Assembly: GCF_029338515.1 (NCBI RefSeq)
Contig: NZ_CP119988.1
Location: 1,550,001-1,614,000, forward strand
DNA length: 64,000 bases
From: Haloglomus litoreum
Lineage (GTDB): Archaea > Halobacteriota > Halobacteria > Halobacteriales > Haloarculaceae
Direction: 5' to 3'
Part shown: positions 1 to 9,022 of the stretch, in pieces
Layout: the number at the start of each line of letters is the position of its first letter
Numbering within the stretch: the stretch's first letter is position 1
Made by a program: the position numbers and the translations under genes
Notes under the pieces: generated by a model
Told to the model about the DNA's origin: nothing
The model's database searches: none
What the model saw: the letters and a program-made list of their open reading frames with translations, nothing else

Positions 1-439
1 GCCCGATGATGACCGTCATGTCGTTGCGGAGGTTGTGGCGGATGAGCCGGTAGAGCAGTCGGAGTCGCCGTGAGCGGGTCTTCGACTCCGTGATGTCGTC
101 CAGTTCGGCCAGGACGTACTCCTCCCCATCGACGGTCACGCTGTGGAGCCGCACGTTGGCCCACCGGAGTTCGCCACAGCTGGTCTTGATCTGCCACTCG
201 AACTCCTGCTCGTCGCCGTCCGCCGTGGCGGCGATGGCCCGTTCGGCCCGCTCCTGTGTGTACTGGTCGGACTCGGAGCTGAACTCCTCGACCGACAGCT
301 GGGTCAGTTCCTCCGGGCGATAGCCGTACAGGTTCTCGACCGCCGGGTTCGCGTCGAGGACCGCCCCAGTCTCCGGGTCGTGAACGATGACGGCGGTGTC
401 CAGGTCGTCGACGACTCCGGAGAGAATCGACTGGCTCAT
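1..439 (-). CDS. PAS-domain sensor histidine kinase, N-terminal part (cut by window edge)
   Basis: Two-component sensor fragment. Translated from the ATG at 439, it gives about 146 residues before the window edge. Residues 1-120 form a PAS domain: the segment 'VIVHDPETGAVLDANPA' is a typical PAS start, and it ends at 'VLAELDDITESK'. A coiled segment then leads to a phosphoacceptor box, 'IRHNLRNDMTVI', with the candidate histidine in 'HNLRND', the haloarchaeal HisKA variant. The ATPase domain lies outside the window. No transmembrane segment precedes the PAS, so the visible part is cytoplasmic. The ligand or signal cannot be inferred. The start is the first in-frame ATG; a weak TATA-like 'gaatagttc' on the minus strand near 485 would give a short leader. 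Confidence 0.85.
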   Translation of the reverse strand, partial: MSQSILSGVVDDLDTAVIVHDPETGAVLDANPAVENLYGYRPEELTQLSVEEFSSESDQYTQERAERAIAATADGDEQEFEWQIKTSCGELRWANVRLHSVTVDGEEYVLAELDDITESKTRSRRLRLLYRLIRHNLRNDMTVIIG

Positions 440-598
440 TGTGAGATACGAGTGGCGCGAGGCGGGGGGCCGTTGGGGCGAACTATTCGCCCCCGTTTAT
501 GGTCTCCCCTGCGGGGCGAATCGAGACCCGGGCGGAAGCGCCCGCCGCGTCCGGACCCACTGCTCGACGCACGACCGACCGGGTGAACGGGAGCCGCG

Positions 599-1309
599 TC
601 AGTCGGAGATGTACGAGCCGATGTAGGCACCCGCCGCGCCGACGAGGGCGGCCGGGATGCCGCTCTCGACGATCTGGCTCGCGAGCGCCGCCTGGTCGAG
701 CGCGCCGCCACCGCCGCCACCGCCGGTGGAGTACTGCGCGATGACGTTGATGGTGAGGAACAGCGTCAGTCCCGTCATCAGGTAGAACCCGACCAGCGAG
801 GCGGTGCCGCCGACGGCGGTCGCGGTGACCGGCCGGTCCGGCAGCGCACGGCCGATGAGCGCGCCGGCGCCGACCGCCATCAGCGGTCCCACCAGGAACG
901 GGGTGATGACGTTGTGCAGCAGCATGATGCTGACGAGCGTGTTGTCGGTCGGGCTCGCCCCGGGCTCGACGAACTGCTCGATGAGGAAGCCGAGGATGAA
1001 GTTCGACCCCAGCCCCAGGCCGACGCCCGCGGCCACGAACACCCCCACGACGCTCCCCACGTAGGCGAGCAGCGAGCGGCCGTTCGGGCTCAGGAGCCCC
1101 GCGTCGGTGTCGGCGGCGGCATCGGGGCCGTCGGCGGCGGTTCCCTCGGTCGGCGGCAGCTCCGTCCCCCGGCCGAGTTCGGCCTGCGGCCGCGCGACCC
1201 CCCCGTCGCTCTCGACCCGCGGTCCGGCCTTGTGGTGCCAGCCGTCGGCCCCGAATTGGTCGTCCTCGGACTCGTCGGTCATACCATCGTGGACGAGAGG
1301 TTCCCCCAT
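599..1309 (-). CDS. Polytopic membrane protein of unknown function
   Basis: This 236-residue protein has an acidic, soluble N-terminal tail (residues 1-80) followed by about four hydrophobic segments: 'YVGSVVGVFVAAGVGLGLG', 'LLHNVITPFLVGPLMAVGAG', 'GGTASLVGFYLMTGLTLFL' and a C-terminal alanine-rich helix. A run of seven or more glycines follows the third segment. I do not recognise the family. A minus-strand TATA-like box (TTTTAA, 1338-1343) lies about 30 nt upstream of the ATG at 1309, which favours that leaderless start. The internal ATG at 1282 ('MTDESEDD') is the alternative. It is monocistronic as far as can be seen. Confidence 0.7.
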   Translation of the reverse strand: MGEPLVHDGMTDESEDDQFGADGWHHKAGPRVESDGGVARPQAELGRGTELPPTEGTAADGPDAAADTDAGLLSPNGRSLLAYVGSVVGVFVAAGVGLGLGSNFILGFLIEQFVEPGASPTDNTLVSIMLLHNVITPFLVGPLMAVGAGALIGRALPDRPVTATAVGGTASLVGFYLMTGLTLFLTINVIAQYSTGGGGGGGALDQAALASQIVESGIPAALVGAAGAYIGSYISD

Positions 1310-1791
1310 AGGGGTGATGCCAGCGTTGCGGGGACGATTAAAAGCCCTCTCCTCTCGAGGCCGTGGTGTTCGGCCGGGACTCGACGCTAGAGTGGTGGTG
1401 CGTCTGTTGCGATTGGTGTGGTGGCGGTAGGAAGAGCAACAGCGACGATGGGGGGCTGTTGAAAGCCCCCGCGCGCTTGACCGGCCGCGGCTCGCTGTCT
1501 CTGAAAATCAGAGGTTTTCAGGATGACGAGAGAGCGCCGCTCTCTCGAACCACGGTCCTCGGCCTCCCTCCGGTCGGCCTGCGGTCCTTTCGTCGCCGGG
1601 GCCGGGTCAAGCACCCAGGGGCTTCCTACCCGTTCCTTGCGGTCATAGAACATCCCGAACCAATCGCTACAACCAGCCGCTACCCCTATCGACCCGCTCG
1701 GTGTCTCCCAACACGACCCACGGAGCGGTGATGGACCACATCCGGGCGCGGTGCTCGGAACGTATATCCGACACCCGGAGCAGTACCGACC
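1310..1791. other. Intergenic region with three hairpins, no credible gene
   Basis: This gap lies between the divergently transcribed membrane protein and moxR. ORFs crossing it have basic, proline/arginine-rich composition unlike real proteins here. Its middle (1451-1547) holds three successive inverted repeats, listed separately. Its right end carries the moxR promoter: TATA-like 'gtatatcc' at about 1762-1769, 27 nt before the ATG. Confidence 0.7.
1451..1547. repeat. Cluster of three inverted repeats (structured intergenic element)
   Basis: There are three perfect hairpins in under 100 nt. The first has arms GGGGGCT/AGCCCCC (1451-1457 and 1464-1470, loop GTTGAA). The second has arms CTGAAAA/TTTTCAG (1501-1507 and 1515-1521). 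The third has 10-nt arms CGAGAGAGCG/CGCTCTCTCG (1527-1536 and 1538-1547) around a single C. From memory, strings like these recur between genes in other haloarchaea; I could not search. It could be a non-autonomous repeat, a structured RNA or a terminator array. Confidence 0.6.
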
Positions 1792-2748
1792 ATGGATATC
1801 GACGACGCGGCTGCGCAGTGCGAGGCTGTGCTGGGGGAGGTGACGGGAACGGTCATCGGGGAGCGGTCGTTCTTCGAGACCGTGCTGACGGGGGTTCTCG
1901 CCGACGGACACGTGCTGCTGGAGGACGTGCCGGGGACGGGGAAGACGCTGACCGCGCGGACGCTGGCGACCGCGCTCGGGCTGGAGTTCAACCGCATCCA
2001 GTTCACGCCGGACCTGCTCCCGTCCGACATCACGGGCACGCACGTCTACAACGAGCACGAGGGGGAGTTCGAGTTCTCCGAGGGGCCCGTGTTCGCGAAC
2101 GTGGTGCTGGCCGACGAGATCAACCGGGCACCGCCGAAGACCCAGGCCGCGCTGCTGGAGGCGATGGAGGAGGGCCAGGTGTCGGTCGACGGCGACACCC
2201 GGGACCTGCCCGAGCCGTTCTTCGTCATCGCGACGCAGAACCCCGTCGAACAGGAGGGGACCTTCCGGCTGCCGGAGGCGCAGGTCGACCGGTTCACGGT
2301 CAAGACCTCGATGGGCTACCCCGACCGCGACGGCGAACTGGAGCTCATCGACCGGCGCGCGGGCCGGACGACCCAGGCCCCCAGCGCCGACGGTGTCACC
2401 GACCGGGAGACCGTCATCGAGCTGCAGGCCGTGCCCGAGACGGTCGAGACCCACGACGACATCCGGGAGTACGTCGTCGACCTGGGCCGCGAGACCCGCC
2501 AGGACAGCCGGGTCGAGGTGGGCGTCTCGCCGCGTGGCGTCCAGCGCCTGTTCGAGGCGGCGCGGGCACGAGCCGTGCTTGAGGGTCGCTCGTTCGTCGC
2601 GCCCGACGACGTCCGCAACGTCGTCTACCCGGTGCTGACCCACCGGCTCGTCCTCACGGGGGAGGCTCAGGTCCGGGATATCGAGAAACGGACGGTCGTC
2701 ACGGACGTCCTCGACCGGGTGCCCGTGCCCGCGATGGACGACCTCTGA
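1792..2748 (+). CDS. moxR: MoxR-family AAA+ ATPase
   Basis: MoxR ATPases are chaperone-like AAA+ proteins that usually act with von Willebrand factor A or DUF58 partners. The 318-residue length is normal. Walker A 'DVPGTGKT' is at about 45-52, Walker B 'VVLADEIN' at about 104-111, and sensor 1 'ATQNP' at about 147-151 followed by the family-typical 'EGTFRLPEAQVDRF'. The C-terminal lid region is present. A TATA box about 27 nt upstream makes the ATG at 1792 a leaderless start. It converges on the DUF58/DUF4129 operon at 2794-8664, separated by 45 nt. These partners normally share an operon, so here the ATPase seems to be transcribed separately. Confidence 0.93.
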   Translation: MDIDDAAAQCEAVLGEVTGTVIGERSFFETVLTGVLADGHVLLEDVPGTGKTLTARTLATALGLEFNRIQFTPDLLPSDITGTHVYNEHEGEFEFSEGPVFANVVLADEINRAPPKTQAALLEAMEEGQVSVDGDTRDLPEPFFVIATQNPVEQEGTFRLPEAQVDRFTVKTSMGYPDRDGELELIDRRAGRTTQAPSADGVTDRETVIELQAVPETVETHDDIREYVVDLGRETRQDSRVEVGVSPRGVQRLFEAARARAVLEGRSFVAPDDVRNVVYPVLTHRLVLTGEAQVRDIEKRTVVTDVLDRVPVPAMDDL

Positions 2749-2793
2749 GGCGGCGGGCCCACTCCGCTGCGGTCCCCTTCCTCCGCGGTCCCC

Positions 2794-4401
2794 TCACAGC
2801 GCGGTGAGCAGCAGCACCGACGCGCCCGTCGCGAGGACGAGCGCGAGCAGGCCGACCGAGGACGGGAGCGCGGCGGCCCCCGCCAGCAGTGCGCCGACCG
2901 CCAGGGCGGCGGCGACGGCGACGAGGCCCACGCCGAGGCTCCCGACCGCGTGGGTCACCTCCGCGCGGGTGGTCGGCGCGTCGGCGACGAGTTCCTCGCC
3001 GAGGCCGCGGCCGTACTCGCCGAGGTCCCACGCGACGATGGCGAGCGCGGCGGCGCCGAACGCGAGCCCCCCGGCCCCGACCAGCAGCGCGACCGCGGCG
3101 AGCAGGAAGGTCGCCAGTCCCGCGAGCGCCGGGCCGACCGCGCGGCGCGTCCCGAGGAGGAGGACGACGAACCCGAGCGTCCGGAGCGCGGCGCCGGCCA
3201 CGACCAGCGCGAGGCCGGCGACGGCGACACCCAGGGCGAACGGGCTGAACCCGGAGACGAGGCCGAACAGGCCCGGCCCGACGACTGCGGCGAGCCGCTC
3301 CTGGAGCGACCCGGCGACGCCGGACGTGGTGAGCAGCGCGGCGATGACGCCGGCCGCGAGCATCCCGCCGAGCGCGGGGGCCAGGCGCTGGGCGACCGAC
3401 TGCGGGCTGGCCCGGCGGGCGAACCCGAACAGCCGGATGGCGGTCGCCACGAGCAGCGACACGGCGGCCACGAGCAGGAGGAGCGCCCGGAGCGCCGTCG
3501 CCGTGACGAGCGTCACGGTCGGGCCGGCGAGGCCCTCGGGGAGCCCCGCACGCAGTCCGTCGAGGTCGAACGAGCCCCCAGCGGCGGTGGCTGCGAGGAA
3601 CCCGACCAGCAGGACGAGGCTCGTGCCGATGGTGACACCCGCGGCGCGCTCGACCGTCGCGAGCCGGGTCACGACCGCCTCGCGGCGCTCCGACGCGACC
3701 AGCACGTCGAGCGGCACCGCCCGGAGCGCCCGCCGGAGGAGTATCGCGGTCGCCGCCAGCAGGACGGGGAAGACGAACGGGGCGAGGTCCGGCGGGGAGG
3801 CGAGCAGGTGGCCGAACGCGGTTCTCGCGAACTCGCCGACGAGGCCGGTCACCTGGCTCGCCAGGCCGAGGTTCGGCACGAGCAGGACCCCGAGGAGGAC
3901 GGCCGGCCCGGTGAGCGCGCTGGCGGCACGGGAGTTCGCCCGGCTCAACTGGCCGTCGTCCGGCACGTCCGACCCGGAGAGCGCCGCGACGAACCCGACG
4001 GCGCCCACCGCCAGGACGGTCGCGAGCACCGCCAGCCCGCTCGCGGCGCTGCCGGCGGCCGCGGCCGCCGGCAGCCCGAGCGTCGCCAGTTCCAGCAGCC
4101 CCGCAGGGAGCAGGAGCGCCGCCCCGAGCGCCTGCACCGGCGGGCGGTCGCTGGCGAGTGCGTAGACGGCCGCGGCGAAGGCGGCCCCCGTCAGCAGCGC
4201 CTGGACGGCCGCCCCGAGACCGAGGACGAGGCGCCCGACGACCAGCGCCACCACCAGCGCGACGGCGCCGCTCCCGACGGAGGCGGCCCGAACCCGACCG
4301 AGCCGTCGGCGGGCGTCGCCGAGTCGCGCGCGGAGTCGCTCGCGGCGCGTCGGCGGCTCCGTCTCGGCGAGCGGTGAGGTGCTCACAGCGACCGCCCCCA
4401 C
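2794..4401 (-). CDS. Polytopic membrane protein of the MoxR-DUF58 cluster (DUF7519-like)
   Basis: This 535-residue, very hydrophobic protein has roughly a dozen alanine/leucine/glycine-rich transmembrane segments and a short charged N-terminus ('PTRRERLRARLGDARRRLGR'). It is the last gene of the minus-strand operon and overlaps the DUF58 gene by 19 nt, so translation is probably coupled. In haloarchaeal MoxR-DUF58 clusters a large membrane protein in this place has been given a DUF7519-type label; I assign that by position and composition, not by alignment. Role unknown; possibly a membrane scaffold for the complex. Confidence 0.75.
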   Translation of the reverse strand: MGAVAVSTSPLAETEPPTRRERLRARLGDARRRLGRVRAASVGSGAVALVVALVVGRLVLGLGAAVQALLTGAAFAAAVYALASDRPPVQALGAALLLPAGLLELATLGLPAAAAAGSAASGLAVLATVLAVGAVGFVAALSGSDVPDDGQLSRANSRAASALTGPAVLLGVLLVPNLGLASQVTGLVGEFARTAFGHLLASPPDLAPFVFPVLLAATAILLRRALRAVPLDVLVASERREAVVTRLATVERAAGVTIGTSLVLLVGFLAATAAGGSFDLDGLRAGLPEGLAGPTVTLVTATALRALLLLVAAVSLLVATAIRLFGFARRASPQSVAQRLAPALGGMLAAGVIAALLTTSGVAGSLQERLAAVVGPGLFGLVSGFSPFALGVAVAGLALVVAGAALRTLGFVVLLLGTRRAVGPALAGLATFLLAAVALLVGAGGLAFGAAALAIVAWDLGEYGRGLGEELVADAPTTRAEVTHAVGSLGVGLVAVAAALAVGALLAGAAALPSSVGLLALVLATGASVLLLTAL

Positions 4402-5741
4402 GAGCCGAAGACGTCCGCGAGCGCCATCGCGAGCGGCGCGTCGAGCGACCAGTCGACGACCGGCACCTCGCGCCGGGTGAGCCGGCGCCGGCGTGTCTCG
4501 CGCCGGACCGCCGCGAGCCGCCGGCCGACCGACGGCCGCTCGCCGTCGGCCACGGCCGACCGCATATCCGGCGAGAGCACCGTCAGCGCGTGGCCGCGGT
4601 GGACCAGCGCGTCGGCCAGCCCGGTCGCGAGGTCGTCGGTCAGCGGCGTACAGCAGACCACCTGCGTCCGGGGTGGGAGCCGCTCGGCGAGCCGGCGACC
4701 GACCTCGGTCCCGGTCGCCTCGCCCGCGCTGGATTCCGTGCTGCCACCGTCCGGGCGCGCCGCGTCGCCAGCGCCGGTCGGTCTATCGTCGGTCGATTGG
4801 TCGCTGGCGGGGCCGTCGCCGGCGTCCCGGAGCGCCGCCTCGCTCGCGGTGCGGACGGCCTCGCCGCCGCCCGGAGCGACGTAGCCCCCGGTCCCGTCGC
4901 CGAGGGCGGAGAGGACGCTCACCCCGACGCGGTGGTTCTCGTCCAGCAGCGCCGGGAGCGCCCGCGAGACGGCGTATACCGACAGGTCGAGCGAGTCCGG
5001 CCCGTAGCCCGGGACCGTCCGCTGGGCGCCCGGCCGGTCGTCGACGAGGAAGACGACGGTCATCGCGCGCTCCTCGCGGAGGTCGACCGTCGTCAGCTCA
5101 CCGGTCCGGGCGTAGCGGCGCCAGTCGATGCGACCCACGGGGTCGCCGGGCTGGTAGTCGCGGGTGGCGTAGAACTCCACGCCGCTGCCGCCCGACTCGG
5201 TGGGGGTGCGCCCGACGTACTGGATGGTGTGGTCCTGCAGCGGGACCGCGTCCAGCAGCGTCTGGCAGGTGACCGCCCCCGTCCCCGCGGCATCGAGGTC
5301 GTGCTCGCCGGCGACGGCGCCCGCGAGGCTCCGGGTACGGACGACCGGCGAGCCGAACTCGAACGTGCCACGGGGGAGGCTCAGCTCGTACTCCAGGGAG
5401 ACGGACTCGCCCGGGCGGAGTGCCGTCGCGAGCTGCGTCGCTCCCTCGACCGGTACCCCGGCGGGCGGGTCGTCGGCCACCCGGAGGTCGGCGAGTGGCC
5501 GCTCGCCCGTGTTCTCGACGGTCAGCGTGACCGTCACGTCGTCGCCCGGCCGCGGGTCCGTGTCGCTCACCGCGCGCTCGACCGAGACGGTCGGCTCGGG
5601 TGCGCCGCTCAGGTAGCCGAAGACGCCGTACGCGAGCGGGACGAGCCCGAGGAACAGGAACAGCGGCTCCCCGGTGAGGAGCCCGAGGACGCCCGCGCCG
5701 AGCGCCGCCAGCAGTCCCGGGCGGAGGCGACCGGTGCTCAT
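4383..5741 (-). CDS. DUF58 domain protein
   Basis: DUF58 proteins have a vWA-like fold and pair with MoxR ATPases. Two hydrophobic segments lie at about residues 9-45, an immunoglobulin-like region at about 50-130, and the DUF58 signature 'GRIDWRRYARTGEL' at about 203-216, followed by the strand 'MTVVFLVDDRPGA'. The 452 residues are typical. The ATG at 5741 overlaps the stop of the upstream gene (5738) by 4 nt (ATGA), and the end overlaps the next gene by 19 nt, so the operon is translationally coupled. An acidic, serine/threonine-rich stretch at about 300-345 looks disordered. Confidence 0.9.
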   Translation of the reverse strand: MSTGRLRPGLLAALGAGVLGLLTGEPLFLFLGLVPLAYGVFGYLSGAPEPTVSVERAVSDTDPRPGDDVTVTLTVENTGERPLADLRVADDPPAGVPVEGATQLATALRPGESVSLEYELSLPRGTFEFGSPVVRTRSLAGAVAGEHDLDAAGTGAVTCQTLLDAVPLQDHTIQYVGRTPTESGGSGVEFYATRDYQPGDPVGRIDWRRYARTGELTTVDLREERAMTVVFLVDDRPGAQRTVPGYGPDSLDLSVYAVSRALPALLDENHRVGVSVLSALGDGTGGYVAPGGGEAVRTASEAALRDAGDGPASDQSTDDRPTGAGDAARPDGGSTESSAGEATGTEVGRRLAERLPPRTQVVCCTPLTDDLATGLADALVHRGHALTVLSPDMRSAVADGERPSVGRRLAAVRRETRRRRLTRREVPVVDWSLDAPLAMALADVFGSWGRSL

Positions 5742-6463
5742 GCGGGCTCACCCCCATCGGCGGGTGCGGTCGCCGGGGGAGCGCGGTCGTTCGGGGTGTC
5801 CGCCTCCGACCGGTCGCCGGTGCCGTCGGGCTCGCGCTCCTCGGTCGGCCCGTCGGTCAGGAGCCGCTCGATCTCGGCGACGGCGTGCCTGACCCGGCGA
5901 TGGTAGGCGCTCTCGCTCCGCAGCAGGTCGAACAGCCACTGCCCCCACGAGGGCGTCGGGGCCTCGGGCCCGCCGACGAGAGCGCTCGCCCGGCGGTCGC
6001 CGGTCCAGTCCCCGGTCACGACGGCCTCGTGTGCCGTCTCGCGGTCGACCCCGACCTCGACCGCGTACGCGTCGACCGCGGCGTCACGGACGATGTTCTC
6101 GACGTTCTCGCGTTCGACGAGGCGCCGCTCGCGCGTCGCGTCGAGGTCGGTCGCGGCGGCCAGGTCGCCGTCGAAGCCGCTACCGAGGGCCGGTGCCCGC
6201 GGTCCGCCCTCTGCCGGTGCCAGCAGCGGATCGAGCTCCGACGCCCGGGAGCGCCGCGAGCGGGCGAACAGCAGGAGGAGGCCGACGAACGCCAGCAGCG
6301 ACAGGACGACCGCCGCGGGGATGGTGTCGAGCAGGGCCTCGACGGCGGGGGGAACCGGGACCGCGCCCGGCGCCACGACGGCGACGACGGCGACGAGGAT
6401 GGCCAGCACCGCCACGACCGCGAGCGCGGTCCCGGTCCGCCCGAGGCCGTCACTCGTGCTCAT
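5738..6463 (-). CDS. Small membrane protein of the MoxR-DUF58 cluster (DUF7269-like)
   Basis: A 241-residue protein with two N-terminal transmembrane segments ('GTALAVVAVLAILVAVVAVVA' region and 'AAVVLSLLAFVGLLLLFARS') and a cytoplasmic part ending in a long acidic tail. The segment 'RRLVERENVENIVRDAAVDA' with a following helical region resembles the haloarchaeal DUF7269 family found between DUF58 and DUF4129 genes; I rely on context for that name. Four-base ATGA overlaps join it to both neighbours (6460-6463 and 5738-5741). Function unknown; it may link the DUF4129 protein to the DUF58 protein. Confidence 0.78.
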   Translation of the reverse strand: MSTSDGLGRTGTALAVVAVLAILVAVVAVVAPGAVPVPPAVEALLDTIPAAVVLSLLAFVGLLLLFARSRRSRASELDPLLAPAEGGPRAPALGSGFDGDLAAATDLDATRERRLVERENVENIVRDAAVDAYAVEVGVDRETAHEAVVTGDWTGDRRASALVGGPEAPTPSWGQWLFDLLRSESAYHRRVRHAVAEIERLLTDGPTEEREPDGTGDRSEADTPNDRAPPATAPADGGEPA

Positions 6464-8664
6464 CGGTCCTCACCCCCGCGCTCGGACCGCGGGCCGCCGT
6501 CCGTGCGTGGCTTGCCGTCCGCCCCTCCGGCGCCACCGTCGCTATCCGTTCCATCGTCGGCGTCGCCACCCTCTGTTCCATCGCCACCGGCCCCGTCCTC
6601 GTCCAGGCCGAGGTCGGCGGCCGCGCGTTCGGCGGTCCCGACGTGGTCCTCGGGGTCGGCGTCGCTGTACTCGACGGTCCGGAAGGCGTCGGTGAGGTCG
6701 CGGACGCTCTCGGCGGGATGGCCCTCCGCGATGCCCCGCCCGGCGACCTGCCCGGGCGTCGTCGTCCGGGTGCGACGGATACCCAGCCGGCCGACGAAGC
6801 GACGCCACGCCGCCTCGATGCGCTCGCGCGCCGTCGCCTCGGTCGCGGTCCCGGTCGTCGCCGCATCAGCCGCCGCCGACCCGCCGTCGCTGCCGAGGCT
6901 CGCTCGGAGTCCCCGGACACGGTCGGCGGGTGCAGCGAGGAGCCCCAGCAGGGCCGCCCGGAACGCCGACAGTCGCTCCCGGAGGAACGTCCCGAGGTCG
7001 ATGTCGGCGTCCGAGACCGCCGCGATGGCCGCCCGGACCTGCTCGCCGAGCGCGGCCGCAGCCTCCTCGATTCCCGAGGCCAGCCCAACGAGTGCGGAGA
7101 GCAGGTCGGCCGCCAGGTTCGCCAGCGTGACTCGGAGCTGTTCGAGCAGTCCACGGCCCGTCCCCTCGGACTGCCGGACGAGGTAGCCGACGCCGCCCAC
7201 GAGCCCCAGCAGCGCGAGCAGGGCCACGAGCGGCAGGACGAAGATCGCCTTCGACCGCGTGACGGTCAGTCCCCCCGGCGTCGTGACGCGCACGTCGACC
7301 GTCGGTGCGAACGGGAGCGTCGTCGCCACCGTCCCGTCGGTCGCGGTCCGCCCGACGGGCGACCCGCCGACCGCGACCGTCGCGTTCGCCACCGGGGACC
7401 CCCCGTCCGTGACGTTCACCGTCGCCGACTGGCCCGGGAGCCCGACCGGGACCGCGCCGGTGGCGAGCGAGACGTCGATGTCCGCGAGCGTCACCGTCCG
7501 CTCGGCCGAGAACTCGCCGCGCTCGGCTCGGACCGTCGCGGACTCCGCGACCGGGAAGGTGACCGCGAGCCGGCCCTGCCCGTCCGTTCGGCCGACCGTC
7601 TCGCCGTCGATGGCCACCCGCGCGTCCGGCACGGGCCGACCGTCGAGTCGCACGCTGACCGTGGCCCCCTCGCCGGGCGCGGGCTCGCCCGCGACCTCGA
7701 CACGGAGTTCGGCGTCGACGGGGACGCTGGCGCCGCCGGTCTGCCGGGCCAGCGAGTACTGCAGGTCCGACGACGGCCGGACCGCGTTCGCCGGGGCGCT
7801 GACGCCGACCGAGAGCTGCCTGACGTACGGAACCCGTGCTGTGAGGGTCCCCTCCGTGTCGCTCCGGCCGACGGCCTCGCCGTTGAACGTGACCGTGACG
7901 CCGGGCGCCGGTTCCCCGTCCCGCAGCACGAGCACGTCCGTCTCCTCGCCCGGCGTGAGCCTGCCGGGGAAGCAGACCTCGTACGGGGCGGCCATCACGC
8001 ACTGGCCACCCGCCTGCTCGATGGACGCTGCCTGCCCGCTCTGCGTGCCGTCCCCACCGCCCGAACCGCCACCGGAGCCGCCACCGGCGCCAGACCCGGC
8101 TCCAGCGCCCCCTCCTCCGCCCCCACCGCCGAACAGCCCCGCGAACGTCTCGAGGAGGCCGCCGCCCGAGCCGCCGCCACCTGCCGGGACACCCGGAGCG
8201 CCACCACCACCGCCCCCGCCGCCCCCGCCCACACCGGCGCCGCCACCGCTCCCGCCGCCACCACCGCCACCACCGCCACCGCTTCCCCCGGACCCACCGC
8301 TCCCACCGGCGAGCCCGGAGAGCGCCTCGAACACCGTGCCTGCGCCGTCGCCACTCAACAGGCCCGACTGGCCGAGCCCGAGGTCGCCGAGACCGCCCCC
8401 GGCGCTCTCACCTCCCGAGCCGCCACTGCCTCCACCGCTACCACCGCCGCTACTGCCACCACCGCCGGGCTGGCTGGCAGCGCTCTGGCTCCCGCCTGCC
8501 CCGCTCGCCCGTTCGCTCCCGGCGAGCGCGCCGATCTCGCGGGCGACCTCGCCCGCCGGTGCGGCGGCGCCGAACAGCGGCAGGACGGTCGCCGAGAGGA
8601 TCAGTGCACAGGCCGCTGCCACCGCCAGCAGCGCCCGGACCGGCTGTCGACCGCTCCCTGTCAC
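6460..8664 (-). CDS. Exported glycine-rich protein with Ig-like domains and DUF4129-type C-terminus
   Basis: First gene of the four-gene operon, 734 residues. A hydrophobic signal or anchor segment (about 9-35) is followed by an extreme Gly/Ser-rich region (about 50-210, largely glycine). Next come three or four Ig-like repeats ('VTVTFNGEAVGRSDTEG', 'PVPDARVAIDGETVGRTDG', 'PVANATVAVGGSPVGRTATDG'), a transmembrane helix ('FVLPLVALLALLGLVGGVGY', about 475-495) and a cytoplasmic part. The C-terminal segment 'TPGQVAGRGIAEGHPAESVRDL' region matches DUF4129, which follows MoxR and DUF58 in many archaea and bacteria. The architecture suggests a surface sensor or scaffold whose cytoplasmic tail is handled by the MoxR/DUF58 machinery (inference). 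Confidence 0.82.
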   Translation of the reverse strand: MTGSGRQPVRALLAVAAACALILSATVLPLFGAAAPAGEVAREIGALAGSERASGAGGSQSAASQPGGGGSSGGGSGGGSGGSGGESAGGGLGDLGLGQSGLLSGDGAGTVFEALSGLAGGSGGSGGSGGGGGGGGGGSGGGAGVGGGGGGGGGGAPGVPAGGGGSGGGLLETFAGLFGGGGGGGGAGAGSGAGGGSGGGSGGGDGTQSGQAASIEQAGGQCVMAAPYEVCFPGRLTPGEETDVLVLRDGEPAPGVTVTFNGEAVGRSDTEGTLTARVPYVRQLSVGVSAPANAVRPSSDLQYSLARQTGGASVPVDAELRVEVAGEPAPGEGATVSVRLDGRPVPDARVAIDGETVGRTDGQGRLAVTFPVAESATVRAERGEFSAERTVTLADIDVSLATGAVPVGLPGQSATVNVTDGGSPVANATVAVGGSPVGRTATDGTVATTLPFAPTVDVRVTTPGGLTVTRSKAIFVLPLVALLALLGLVGGVGYLVRQSEGTGRGLLEQLRVTLANLAADLLSALVGLASGIEEAAAALGEQVRAAIAAVSDADIDLGTFLRERLSAFRAALLGLLAAPADRVRGLRASLGSDGGSAAADAATTGTATEATARERIEAAWRRFVGRLGIRRTRTTTPGQVAGRGIAEGHPAESVRDLTDAFRTVEYSDADPEDHVGTAERAAADLGLDEDGAGGDGTEGGDADDGTDSDGGAGGADGKPRTDGGPRSERGGEDR

Positions 8665-8800
8665 GCGGGTCCCCCCTCTCTCATCGGTCGTATCTTTCGG
8701 AGCGGGTGCTTAGGCGTTGGGGACACATCCCGTGCCGTCGGTCGGTTCTGGTGGCCCGGGTGCCACGGTAGGCCGACCATAGCTATGCGGTCAGGGGTCC

Positions 8801-9022
8801 ATGGGGTACTGCATGACGACGAGCGCCACGGGCGGGGGACTGCTGACCGGCCTCCTCCTGGCGGCCATCACGGTCTGGCTCCTCTGGGACCTCTTCTTCG
8901 CGGGCGTCGACCTGCTGGTGCTCGGCGGGGGCCTGACCTGGCCGGCCGCTGCCGTCGCGCTGCTCGGGTCGCTCCTGTACGGATGGTACCGCCTGAACCG
9001 CTACCAGCAGCGCGGCTACTGA
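8801..9022 (+). CDS. Small two-helix membrane protein
   Basis: A 73-residue protein with two transmembrane segments ('LLTGLLLAAITVWLLWDLFF' and 'GLTWPAAAVALLGSLLYGWY') and a short basic, glutamine-containing tail. The ATG at 8801 and an internal ATG at 8813 are both possible. It is divergent from the DUF4129 gene, 136 nt away. No family recognised. The last codons and stop are imperfectly duplicated just downstream (9032-9054). Confidence 0.6.
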   Translation: MGYCMTTSATGGGLLTGLLLAAITVWLLWDLFFAGVDLLVLGGGLTWPAAAVALLGSLLYGWYRLNRYQQRGY

